DNA of 5,228 nucleotides from Anaerolineaceae bacterium (GTDB taxonomy: Bacteria > Chloroflexota > Anaerolineae > Anaerolineales > Anaerolineaceae), in NCBI GenBank assembly GCA_014860845.1, contig JACZIY010000046.1:1-5228 (forward strand), given 5' to 3'. The notes under the pieces were generated by a model that did not search any database, was not told the origin of the DNA, and was given only the letters and a program-made list of their open reading frames with translations. The translations under genes and the position numbers were made by a program. Shown here piece after piece: positions 1-5,228 of this stretch. Positions within the stretch are counted from its first letter, which is position 1; the number at the start of each line of letters is the position of its first letter.

Positions 1-685
1 ATGCAGTTCCATACATAATACCAGCCAACGCTGCCATTGATGATCCGAGCACAAATGTAAAAAGAATAATTTGATCAACAGAAATTCCCATTAATGGTAC
101 AGCGAGGCGATCATAAGAAATTGCTCGCATTGCCATCCCCCAACGTGTTTTTTGAACAATCCACCAGAGAATTCCCATAATTAGGAATGAAAGTAAAATA
201 ACGTAAATTTTGATATTGGTGACTGTAATCCCACCAATGGAGTAAATAATTTTATCAAACAGATTCGGAAATTGACGATCACTAGCCCCTAGTAAGGCAA
301 GGTTACCATACTCCAGTAAAAGACCAAACATAAGTGCAGTTATCACAAGATAAAGCCTATGGGCTCCTCGATTTCTCAAGGGCCGATAGGCAATCCGTTC
401 GATAGCAACACCTACCAATGCTGTAAAGAACATTGTGGCAACAATCGTTACTGGAATGACTACCCAACCAGGTAGATCAAAAGGTAATTTAATTTCAAAG
501 TTATTGGTTAGAAACGTTCCTATGAAATACCCAGTGTATGCCCCAACCATAAATATGTCGCCGTGTGCAAAATTGATCAGTAAAAGTACTCCATATACCA
601 ACGTATATCCAACCGCAATCAAAGCCAAAAAACTGCCCCATTGCATGGCATTTATAAAATTCTGGATAAAGAAATCGAGAGTCAC
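1..685 (-). CDS. livH: Branched-chain amino-acid ABC transporter permease, LivH type (3' part beyond window)
   Basis: This is one of the two membrane permease subunits of a high-affinity branched-chain amino-acid (HAAT) ABC importer. It forms the inner-membrane channel that receives substrate from the binding protein encoded just upstream. The visible 228 residues are hydrophobic, with several membrane segments. They carry the LivH hallmarks INFAHGDIFMVGAY (37-50), ERIAYRPLR (96-104) and the cytoplasmic coupling-loop region GMAMRAISYDRLAVPLMGISVD-like (about 183-204), which contacts the ATPases. Family members are usually about 290-310 residues, so some 70 C-terminal residues lie to the left of position 1. 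The start is GTG at 683-685, chosen because a strong AAGGAGG (691-697) sits 5 bases upstream; the next in-frame ATG is 13 codons further in and has no such site. The gene follows the binding-protein gene on the same strand after a 121-base gap holding a long hairpin. The family call is firm; the actual substrate (leucine/isoleucine/valine, other amino acids, urea or amides) cannot be read from this subunit. Confidence 0.95.
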   Translation of the reverse strand, partial: MTLDFFIQNFINAMQWGSFLALIAVGYTLVYGVLLLINFAHGDIFMVGAYTGYFIGTFLTNNFEIKLPFDLPGWVVIPVTIVATMFFTALVGVAIERIAYRPLRNRGAHRLYLVITALMFGLLLEYGNLALLGASDRQFPNLFDKIIYSIGGITVTNIKIYVILLSFLIMGILWWIVQKTRWGMAMRAISYDRLAVPLMGISVDQIILFTFVLGSSMAALAGIMYGTA

Positions 686-690
686 ACAAT

Positions 691-697
691 CCTCCTT
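691..697 (-). promoter_or_regulatory. Ribosome binding site of the livH-type gene
   Basis: On the minus strand AAGGAGG lies 5 bases before GTG (683-685). It is a near-perfect match to the 16S rRNA 3' end and decides the non-ATG start of the permease. Its strength suggests the permease is translated independently of the upstream binding-protein gene. Confidence 0.85.
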
Positions 698-725
698 GCA
701 ATGATTTCTGGAATGTTTACGAGAA

Positions 726-770
726 AATCTAATCTCCCGATCTTGATTATGCAAGTCGGGAGATTAGATT
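726..770 (-). terminator. Long intergenic stem-loop between the binding-protein and permease genes
   Basis: Positions 726-740 (AATCTAATCTCCCGA) and 756-770 (TCGGGAGATTAGATT) are perfect 15-base inverted repeats. Inside them CTTG (742-745) pairs with CAAG (752-755) after one bulged base (741), leaving the loop ATTATG. The total is 19 base pairs. On the minus strand the stem begins 36 bases after the binding-protein stop and is followed by TTCTC, giving only a short T run. A strict rho-independent terminator would have a longer U tract. Known practice in binding-protein operons is that such hairpins stabilise the 3' end of the upstream message or cause partial termination, so that binding protein exceeds permease. 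That role is inferred here. Confidence 0.8.
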
Positions 771-806
771 CCAACGATTAACCCGATAATTTATTCACGA
801 TCCCTT

Positions 807-1982
807 TTATGGGCAAGCTTGATCAAAGGCGATGAATTCACCACTTTGAATCTGGACAATGACTGCACATTTGATTGGGTCACCTTGCTCATCAAACGTC
901 ATTTTTCCAGTGATACCCTGAAAGTCCTTGATCTTTGCCATGCCATCACGAATACATGTGCGATCCTCGGTTAGATTGCCGGTAATATTTCCACAATTCT
1001 TAACCGCTTGGTTTACGATCATCATTGAATCCCAGGTTAAAGCGGCAACGTCTCCTGGTATATAGCCGTAGGCAGCATTGAATTTATCAATGAAATCCTT
1101 TGTAGCTCCGGTTGCACCATTAGCGACATAGTGGGTGCTGAAAAATGCTCCTTCGCAATCATCGCCACAAAGTGCTAATAGTTGCGGATCTCCCCATGAG
1201 TCACTTCCCATGATTGGAATGTCCATTCCAAGATCTTTAGCCTGTGAAACAATTAATGGAACTTCCTGGTAGTATTGTGGGGTAAAGAGTACTTCACAAC
1301 CCGAAGATTTTATAGAAGTTAATTGGGCACTAAAATCTTGATCACCGGTTGTGAAACTTTCAAATTTTAATACTGAACCTGCACCATGTAATTTTTCCCA
1401 AGCTGTTTTGAAATTATCTGCAAGTCCTTTCGGATAGTCACTGGCAATATCAAATAAAACACAAGCTTTAGTAGCATTGAATTGACTAGTTGCAAAATTT
1501 GCTACAACAGGTCCCTGAAATGGATCCAGGAATGGGGCTCGAAATACCCAGGGTCGATTTAAAGTTGTATTCGGATTGGTTGACCAGGGACTGATCATTG
1601 GTGTCTCGAGATTATTTGCAACTTCACCAGCTGGCACAGCTGCGTTGCTGGGGTTTGGCCCAACCATTGCCAGAATATTATCCTGACTGATTAGCTTATT
1701 GGCTGCTCCCGCCGCCCCTTCTGCAGTTGCATTATTATCCTCGATAACTAATTCTAACGTGTATTTTTTCCCACCGACATCTATTCCCCCTGCGTCATTG
1801 ATTTCTTTTACATACATTTCTGCTGCGAATTTACTTTGTTCGCCAACTTTTGGCTTATCACCAGTGATCTCAGCATTGATACCAATTTTGATTGTATCTC
1901 CACTACCAGCACCGCAGGCTGATGCAAAAAACGCAGTGACAAGTAAGACAGAAACAATACTAAAGATCGATTTGATTTTCAT
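807..1982 (-). CDS. livJ: Branched-chain amino-acid ABC transporter substrate-binding lipoprotein (LivJ type)
   Basis: This is the extracytoplasmic substrate-binding component of the HAAT importer, a type I periplasmic-binding fold (Peripla_BP_6 / LivJ-like). The 391-residue product has a signal sequence (basic MKIK, hydrophobic core 6-20) ending in the lipobox-like A-S-A-C at C23, so it is probably a lipid-anchored surface protein. The first lobe begins at IKIGINAEITGD (31-42). It continues through an AAEMYVKEINDAGGI helix (53-67), the VGP segment (107-109) and TPMISPWST (127-135). The second lobe includes VLFDIASDYPKG (175-186) and the late GDVAALTWDSM (310-320) and GKMTFDEQGDP (359-369) motifs typical of the family. 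Length matches the usual 370-400. Six cysteines beyond the lipid-anchored one, several in close pairs (C272/C276, C330/C343), suggest disulfides outside the membrane. The ATG start has AAGGA (1990-1994) 7 bases upstream. The livH-type permease follows downstream. Ligand specificity cannot be assigned from sequence alone: this family also binds urea, amides and aromatic compounds. Confidence 0.95.
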   Translation of the reverse strand: MKIKSIFSIVSVLLVTAFFASACGAGSGDTIKIGINAEITGDKPKVGEQSKFAAEMYVKEINDAGGIDVGGKKYTLELVIEDNNATAEGAAGAANKLISQDNILAMVGPNPSNAAVPAGEVANNLETPMISPWSTNPNTTLNRPWVFRAPFLDPFQGPVVANFATSQFNATKACVLFDIASDYPKGLADNFKTAWEKLHGAGSVLKFESFTTGDQDFSAQLTSIKSSGCEVLFTPQYYQEVPLIVSQAKDLGMDIPIMGSDSWGDPQLLALCGDDCEGAFFSTHYVANGATGATKDFIDKFNAAYGYIPGDVAALTWDSMMIVNQAVKNCGNITGNLTEDRTCIRDGMAKIKDFQGITGKMTFDEQGDPIKCAVIVQIQSGEFIAFDQACP

Positions 1983-2084
1983 TTTCTCATCCTTCTCAAA
2001 CTACAACAGTTATCATAAAGAGATTCTTATACGATTGTTACCCTCTATTCGTACACGCCAAAATTTCAAAAAAGACCTATAGTC

Positions 2085-2094
2085 ATCACCTCCT
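2085..2094 (-). promoter_or_regulatory. Isolated perfect Shine-Dalgarno sequence upstream of the binding-protein gene
   Basis: On the minus strand AGGAGGTGAT is a 10-base match to the complement of the common bacterial 16S rRNA 3' end (ATCACCTCCT). It lies about 100 bases before the livJ-type start. The only ORF it could serve is six codons long (ATG at 2084-2086, stop TGA at 2066-2068), with a spacing of just 2 bases. It may be a leader or standby ribosome site in a long 5' untranslated region, or chance. Function is inferred, not shown. Confidence 0.3.
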
Positions 2095-2354
2095 GTTCCA
2101 AGAAGAGCGTTGATCAGACAGATACCGTTATTGACTAATTTATAGATTTTTTAGGAAAAATTTTTGATAGAAGCGGGAGTTTAAGGAAGTTTGATGAGCT
2201 TGAATCAAGTTAAAAGAAGAAAATTTTTCCATGCTTGTTTCTGATAAAGAACAAACAATTTAGAGTTTACAAATTTTATCTTTTTTCTCAATTGACTTAA
2301 TCATTATACTGATTTGAAATAAAGTTGCAAGGATTTTTCGTGTTGATTTGAATA

Positions 2355-2386
2355 ACCCGAATCTGATTTTCGGGTGGTCATCAGAT
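2355..2386. repeat. Two overlapping, mutually exclusive inverted repeats
   Basis: ACCCGAA (2355-2361) can pair with TTCGGGT (2369-2375), giving a 7-bp stem and 7-base loop. Alternatively ATCTGAT (2361-2367) can pair with ATCAGAT (2380-2386), giving a 7-bp stem and 12-base loop. Because the segments overlap, only one stem can form at a time. No T run follows either one, and the nearest gene starts are more than 190 bases away, so any role is unknown and chance is possible. Confidence 0.3.
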
Positions 2387-2478
2387 GACAGAAAAATGAT
2401 TGGAAATAAATTATTGAATGTAGAATTCAAATTACCTTCTATAATCAAAGCATAGCATTTGGTTTTTGAGGAGATTTT

Positions 2479-2491
2479 TGTGATTCTCACA
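2479..2491. repeat. Short inverted repeat TGTGA-TTC-TCACA
   Basis: This 13-base perfect inverted repeat with a 3-base spacer ends 3 bases before GATAAT (2495-2500), which resembles a -10 box facing the plus-strand genes. It could be an operator. It is not a standard CRP site, because that has a 6-base spacer between the same half-sites. No matching -35 box was found. Confidence 0.2.
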
Positions 2492-2577
2492 TGGGATAAT
2501 GGTTTAGTATAGGGTTGCATTGTTGATGGATACGTTTGATCTGAAAAAAATTATTAAGGTTTGATCGGGGTGAGAGG

Positions 2578-2673
2578 ATGATGGGGACTGGTGTTTTTGA
2601 ATGGATAAAAAGAATTCGAATTAATTCCAATGAATTAACACAAAAAAGATATTTTTTTCAGGTGAATTCATGA
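2578..2673 (+). CDS. Possible 31-codon leader ORF overlapping the lysoplasmalogenase start
   Basis: ATG ATG at 2578-2583 opens a 31-codon frame encoding a small basic peptide (E-W-I-K-R-I-R-I-N then Q-K-R-Y-F-F). Its TGA stop (2671-2673) overlaps the ATG of the next gene as ATGA, the classic arrangement for translational coupling. A purine-rich GTGAGAGG directly precedes the first ATG and lies 3 bases before the second, which is tighter than ideal. The frame cannot be extended upstream past TGA at 2542-2544 using another usual start. No family is recognised. It may be a real small protein, a coupling leader or a chance frame in AT-rich DNA. Confidence 0.25.
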   Translation: MMGTGVFEWIKRIRINSNELTQKRYFFQVNS

Positions 2674-3344
2674 TCCCTTATTTGGCGATCATTTTGGGGT
2701 TGGTTATGCCATTGGAATGGGTCTCTGCAGGAAAACGCTGGGTAAGGATGCGTGTAGTTACAAAACCACTTTCCCTGATTTTGTTAATTGTGATTTTTTC
2801 AAACCTTGGAGGTTGGATTCAACCCGGATATTGGTTTGGCGCAGGTTTGGTATTCTCACTGGTCGGGGATATCTTCTTAATGCTACGTAAGCGGTACTTT
2901 ATTGCAGGACTTTTTTCATTTCTGATTGCCCACTCACTTAATATTATTGGATTTAGCTTTGGTGATCTCAAACCAAATTCGTGGGGGTTTATCCCTTTTC
3001 TTTTAGTGATTGGTCTGGTCATTCTCGCCTATCCTCGCATAGTGGGGGGTGTGCGGCGTAGATTGGAACACAGGAAATTGTGGTTACCAGTGGTTTTGTA
3101 TATGATAACCATCACGATCATGTTTTTTTCTGCCATGATGACCTGGTTTCGCGATCAATGGACTGGTGAAGCAGCCTTATTTGCCAGCGTGGGTGCCCTG
3201 TTGTTTACGATTTCAGATACAGTTCTGGCTACCGGTCGGTTTCTACGCCCGGTACCGTATGGAAATTTTTTGGTGATGTTCACCTATCATCTGGGGCAAT
3301 TAGGCATCACTGCAGGTGCATTATTAATGTTAGGTTTGCTCTAA
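2670..3344 (+). CDS. YhhN/TMEM86-family membrane protein, putative lysoplasmalogenase
   Basis: This 224-residue protein is almost wholly membrane-embedded, with about seven to eight hydrophobic segments. It fits the YhhN (TMEM86) family, whose characterised animal members cleave the vinyl-ether bond of lysoplasmalogen to release an aldehyde and a glycerophospho-base. Family marks visible are V-T-K-P-L (30-34), FSLVGDIFLML (62-72), a following GLFSFLIAH (80-88) and FTISDTVLA (179-187). D67 and D183 in the two GD/SD motifs correspond to the conserved intramembrane aspartates thought to be catalytic. H88 and the C-terminal Y-H-L-G-Q (206-210) are also typical positions. Length is normal for bacterial members (about 200-230). 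The ATG is preceded by AGGTG (2660-2664) at 5 bases and overlaps the stop of a possible leader ORF. The end lies 4 bases from the convergent YitT-type gene. The family call is strong; the substrate is less sure, since many bacterial members are untested, though plasmalogens do occur in anaerobes. Confidence 0.85.
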   Translation: MIPYLAIILGLVMPLEWVSAGKRWVRMRVVTKPLSLILLIVIFSNLGGWIQPGYWFGAGLVFSLVGDIFLMLRKRYFIAGLFSFLIAHSLNIIGFSFGDLKPNSWGFIPFLLVIGLVILAYPRIVGGVRRRLEHRKLWLPVVLYMITITIMFFSAMMTWFRDQWTGEAALFASVGALLFTISDTVLATGRFLRPVPYGNFLVMFTYHLGQLGITAGALLMLGLL

Positions 3345-3348
3345 CAGG

Positions 3349-4263
3349 TTAGTTCTTTGCTTCCTTCAACGGGCGGAAACCTTCCCCGAACGCTTCATGC
3401 GCCTGTCCAATCACCATGAATGCCCGTGGGTCAACTTCATTGACAATTTCCTTTAGTTGCGGAATTTCTGACTGGGTAATGACGCAATAAAGGACTGTCC
3501 TTTCTTCATGGGTGTATCCTCCCATGCCATGCAGCATGGTAACTCCCCGTTCCAGTGTTGTAAAAATTCTTTGGGAAATCTCTTCTGGATCATAAGTAAT
3601 GATCATGGCGGTGCGGTACACGGCCCGTCCTTCAAAGGCAATCTCAGCGGCCAGTCCACTGACATAAATAACAGCCAAACCATACAGCGCACGCTCCCAA
3701 TCGAAGACCAATCCACCCATTAATACGACCAGTGAATCTGTTATCAGATAGGAGGTGGAAATGGAAATTCCAAAGCGATGGTTGAGGATGCGGCCAAGAA
3801 TGTCGCTGCCTCCACTAGTGCCTTTTCCGCGATAGACCATGCCCAAACCGATACCATACATCAAACCACCGTAAATGCTATTTAAAACCAGATCATCGGT
3901 CACACCTTGAGGTGAGATAAATAGGACCAGAAAATCGGTTAAGAAGGAGAATATCAGGATGGCAACAGCTGTTCTTAATGCAAAACGCAGACCACCCAGA
4001 TAGCGCCATCCAAGAAAGAAAAGAGGAATATTGCCAATTAATACCATCAGACCAATCGGAAAATTTGTGAGGTGATTGATTAATTGGGCAGCTCCGCTGA
4101 CACCGCCACTAACCAGAAAGGCAGGCACCAGAAAGAGGCGCATAGCAAAAGCCTGGATGGCCACACCTATGATGATAAAAAAGTAATCTTTGAATGTCGA
4201 ACGGGTAAATTTCATCGTGGAAATTTCACGGCTTAATTGATTTTTAAAATCTCGCATGGACAT
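3349..4263 (-). CDS. YitT-family membrane protein (DUF161 + DUF2179)
   Basis: This integral membrane protein of the YitT family has an unknown transport or sensing function. Numbered from the chosen start (304 residues), a basic N-terminal tail is followed by a membrane region of about five to six segments (about 27-210). That region includes the signature FLVPAFLVSGGVSGAAQLI (44-62), NSIYGGLMYGIGLG (128-141) and the loop GKGTSGGSDILGRIL (147-160). A soluble C-terminal DUF2179 domain follows (about 215-296) with LERGVTMLHGMGGYT (237-251), VLYCVI, LKEIVNEVDPRAF (270-282) and a final EAFGEGF. Length agrees with the usual 280-300. The start is ATG at 4261-4263, with GGAG (4268-4271) 4 bases upstream. 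A frame opening with TTG at 4287 is possible but lacks a ribosome site and would leave almost no leader after the candidate promoter. ATG at 4255-4257 is also possible. The gene converges with the lysoplasmalogenase-like gene and has no visible terminator of its own. Confidence 0.92.
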   Translation of the reverse strand: MSMRDFKNQLSREISTMKFTRSTFKDYFFIIIGVAIQAFAMRLFLVPAFLVSGGVSGAAQLINHLTNFPIGLMVLIGNIPLFFLGWRYLGGLRFALRTAVAILIFSFLTDFLVLFISPQGVTDDLVLNSIYGGLMYGIGLGMVYRGKGTSGGSDILGRILNHRFGISISTSYLITDSLVVLMGGLVFDWERALYGLAVIYVSGLAAEIAFEGRAVYRTAMIITYDPEEISQRIFTTLERGVTMLHGMGGYTHEERTVLYCVITQSEIPQLKEIVNEVDPRAFMVIGQAHEAFGEGFRPLKEAKN

Positions 4264-4267
4264 AGAA

Positions 4268-4271
4268 CTCC
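4268..4271 (-). promoter_or_regulatory. Ribosome binding site deciding the YitT-family start
   Basis: TTGGAG on the minus strand places GGAG 4 bases before ATG at 4261-4263 and 10 bases before the second ATG at 4255-4257. The upstream in-frame TTG (4285-4287) and ATG (4279-4281) have no purine-rich element before them. This favours the 304-residue product over the 312-residue one. Confidence 0.55.
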
Positions 4272-4298
4272 AATATTTCATCAGCAAAAGACTGATCG

Positions 4299-4327
4299 TA
4301 TTTAATATAATTTCTAAAATTCACCAA
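4299..4327 (-). promoter_or_regulatory. Candidate promoter of the YitT-family gene
   Basis: On the minus strand TTGGTG (4322-4327) and TAAATA (4299-4304) are separated by 17 bases. Both are moderate matches to the vegetative -35 and -10 consensus. Transcription would begin near 4292, about 30 bases before the ATG at 4263. Such motifs arise easily in AT-rich DNA, so this is tentative. Confidence 0.3.
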
Positions 4328-4370
4328 TTTTTGAGATCAATCTGTTTTATGTCAGATTTCTTTATGGTGA
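4321..4370. repeat. Nested inverted repeats in the divergent promoter region
   Basis: TCACCA (4321-4326) is the reverse complement of TGGTGA (4365-4370). Within this span AATCTG (4339-4344) is the reverse complement of CAGATT (4353-4358). The two pairs share nearly the same centre (4345.5 and 4348.5). The left outer arm overlaps the candidate -35 of the YitT-family gene. Regulator binding or a hairpin is possible; chance is not excluded because each arm is only six bases. Confidence 0.3.
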
Positions 4371-4433
4371 TGGTATATATATGAAACAGCCGTGATTATA
4401 TCCGGGATTTGCATTCCTGACTATGAATGATCT

Positions 4434-4443
4434 ATACCGGTAT
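4434..4443. repeat. Palindrome ATACCGGTAT upstream of the papain-like gene
   Basis: This perfect 10-base palindrome lies 26 bases upstream of the TATAAT box of the papain-like gene, just beyond where its -35 box would fall. Its GC-rich core stands out in AT-rich surroundings. It is a candidate operator, with no known regulator recognised. Confidence 0.3.
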
Positions 4444-4469
4444 TATTAAGTTTGCTATTAATTTTCATC

Positions 4470-4475
4470 TATAAT
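4470..4475 (+). promoter_or_regulatory. -10 box of the papain-like gene
   Basis: TATAAT matches the vegetative -10 consensus exactly. The -35 region (about 4447-4452, AAGTTT) is poor. Transcription would start near 4482 and give a leader of about 22 bases that includes the ribosome site GGAGG (4494-4498), 5 bases before the ATG at 4504. Confidence 0.5.
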
Positions 4476-4503
4476 CAATGTATCAAATATCCTGGAGGTT
4501 TCA

Positions 4504-5228
4504 ATGAAGCTCACATTGTTACGAGGAATTTTGATTTTTGTTGGTATCATTTCTTTTCTTATTTTCCCAAAGACAGTAACTCAAGCTACAGACGAAGATT
4601 TACCCAATTTTGATTGGCGTGATCATGGTTACGATTTTCCTGTTAAAGACCAAGGTGTGTGTAATGCTGGTTATGCATTTGCTGCTGTGGATGCGGTACG
4701 GGCTGCGATCTGGAAAAAGGATTCAATCAAGCTAGATTTTTTAGATTTTTCTGAGAATAATGCCAAAGAATGCAACTGGCACGCTATCAACCATTATGCA
4801 GGTCTTCCGAACACCTGTGAAGGTGGAAATTTCCGAATGTTGACCAATCTTTTTACCCAGGAAGGTCTGGTGTTTGAAACCTGTGATCCATATGTGGACT
4901 CTGACACATCCTGTAATACAAGCTGTATATCGCAATACTACATCACTGAATGGCAAGAATTCAGTCCGGGTTATTCTCAAGCAGCCATACCTTTTATCAA
5001 ACAAAAATTGATTGAATATGGACCACTTTATTCACAGATGGATCCAAAAATTACTGGATTTGAAGACTATTCTGGAGGGTATGTTCTGACGGGTACATCA
5101 ACTGATAATAATAAATGGACGCATGGCGTGTTGATCGTTGGGTGGGACGACGGTATAGGTCCAACAGGAGCCTGGATTGTAAAGAATAGTTATGGCACAG
5201 ACTGGGGTGATAACGGATATTTTTATAT
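4504..5228 (+). CDS. Secreted papain-family (C1A) protein lacking the catalytic cysteine (3' part beyond window)
   Basis: The 241 visible residues have a signal peptide (hydrophobic about 5-21, likely cleavage after T-Q-A near residue 28) followed at once by the papain-like domain, starting L-P-N-F-D-W-R (33-39). There is no room for an inhibitory propeptide. Active-site landmarks of family C1A are recognisable: Q50 (oxyanion hole) in KDQGVCNAGYAFA, H207 in WTHGVLIVGWDD, and N228 in WIVKNSYGTDWGDNGY. In the first block, however, the residue aligned with papain Cys25 is G56 (codon GGT, 4669-4671), with Tyr in place of the following Trp. The structural cysteines C53 and C105 (in the C-x-G-G motif) match the papain 22-63 disulfide. 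C90, C127, C137 and C141 could form further bonds. The product should be a secreted papain fold without peptidase activity, perhaps a binding protein. A good GGAGG site precedes the ATG. The open end may carry further surface or repeat domains. Confidence 0.9.
   Translation, partial: MKLTLLRGILIFVGIISFLIFPKTVTQATDEDLPNFDWRDHGYDFPVKDQGVCNAGYAFAAVDAVRAAIWKKDSIKLDFLDFSENNAKECNWHAINHYAGLPNTCEGGNFRMLTNLFTQEGLVFETCDPYVDSDTSCNTSCISQYYITEWQEFSPGYSQAAIPFIKQKLIEYGPLYSQMDPKITGFEDYSGGYVLTGTSTDNNKWTHGVLIVGWDDGIGPTGAWIVKNSYGTDWGDNGYFY

Larger units (their letters stand above)
1983..2577. other. AT-rich intergenic stretch without a convincing gene
   Basis: This 595-base stretch separates the minus-strand liv operon from the plus-strand lysoplasmalogenase unit. 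It must hold the promoter(s) of the liv genes, and possibly that of the lysoplasmalogenase, but no pair of -35/-10 boxes is good enough to call. What can be seen is AAGGA (1990-1994) before livJ, the isolated AGGAGGTGAT, a palindrome CTTGAATCAAG (2199-2209), overlapping hairpins at 2355-2386 and the repeat TGTGA-TTC-TCACA (2479-2491). A minus-strand reading frame of 86 codons (2260-2520) has no ribosome site and no recognisable motif, so it was not called. The composition is richer in A+T than the flanking genes. Confidence 0.6.

Noticed and set aside
501..701. Minus-strand frame of 66 codons overlapping the permease start
   Set aside because: It is a shifted reading of the livH-type gene, whose own frame shows clear family motifs and a strong ribosome site at 691-697.
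1699..2082. Plus-strand frame of 127 codons opposite the binding-protein gene
   Set aside because: It is antisense to the signal peptide and first lobe of the livJ-type gene. It has low-complexity content (Ala/Pro/Ser) and no family resemblance.
2479..2491. CRP/FNR-type operator
   Set aside because: The half-sites TGTGA and TCACA are 3 bases apart, whereas the CRP site has 6. It is kept only as an unassigned inverted repeat.
2260..2520. Minus-strand open frame of 86 codons in the intergenic region
   Set aside because: It has no ribosome site before the ATG, no recognisable motif or coherent domain pattern, and strongly AT-driven composition. It is most likely a chance frame.
4264..4287. Extension of the YitT-family protein to a TTG start at 4287
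   Set aside because: There is no ribosome site before TTG, and the candidate transcription start near 4292 would leave about 5 bases of leader. ATG at 4263 has GGAG upstream.
4504..5228. Pseudogene status for the papain-like gene because of the missing Cys
   Set aside because: The frame is open throughout the visible 241 codons, all other active-site and disulfide positions are kept, and promoter and ribosome site are good. This fits a functional non-enzymatic protein better than decay.

Overview
The window looks like an ordinary chromosomal stretch of an AT-rich (roughly 40 % G+C by eye) free-living bacterium. The binding protein is a lipoprotein rather than a soluble periplasmic protein. 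Together with a YitT-type membrane protein, a YhhN-family protein and a secreted papain-like protein, this recalls anaerobic Chloroflexota (Anaerolineae-like). That placement is inference from gene content and was not tested by any search.

Layout. On the minus strand at the left edge lies the start of a branched-chain amino-acid ABC permease (livH type, positions 1-685, 3' part cut off). It is preceded in its operon by the substrate-binding lipoprotein gene (livJ type, 807-1982). A long stem-loop sits between the two (726-770). It probably protects or terminates part of the binding-protein transcript, so that more binding protein than permease is made. The remaining liv genes (second permease and two ATPases) would be expected to the left of the window.

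A 595-base AT-rich stretch without a convincing gene (1983-2577) separates this operon from a plus-strand unit. That unit consists of a possible 31-codon leader ORF (2578-2673) overlapping a YhhN/TMEM86-family lysoplasmalogenase-like membrane protein (2670-3344). This gene converges on a minus-strand YitT-family membrane protein (3349-4263) with only 4 bases between the stop codons and no terminator there.

A 240-base divergent promoter region (4264-4503) contains candidate promoters and several inverted repeats. It leads rightwards into a secreted papain-family (C1A) protein running off the right edge (4504-5228). The most notable observation is in this gene. The oxyanion-hole Gln, the active-site His and the active-site Asn are all recognisable, but the catalytic Cys position is occupied by Gly (G56). 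The protein therefore looks like a catalytically dead papain-fold protein.

The genes do not form one pathway: amino-acid uptake, lipid-related membrane functions and a secreted protein lie side by side. No RNA genes, CRISPR arrays, insertion sequences or attachment sites were recognised.
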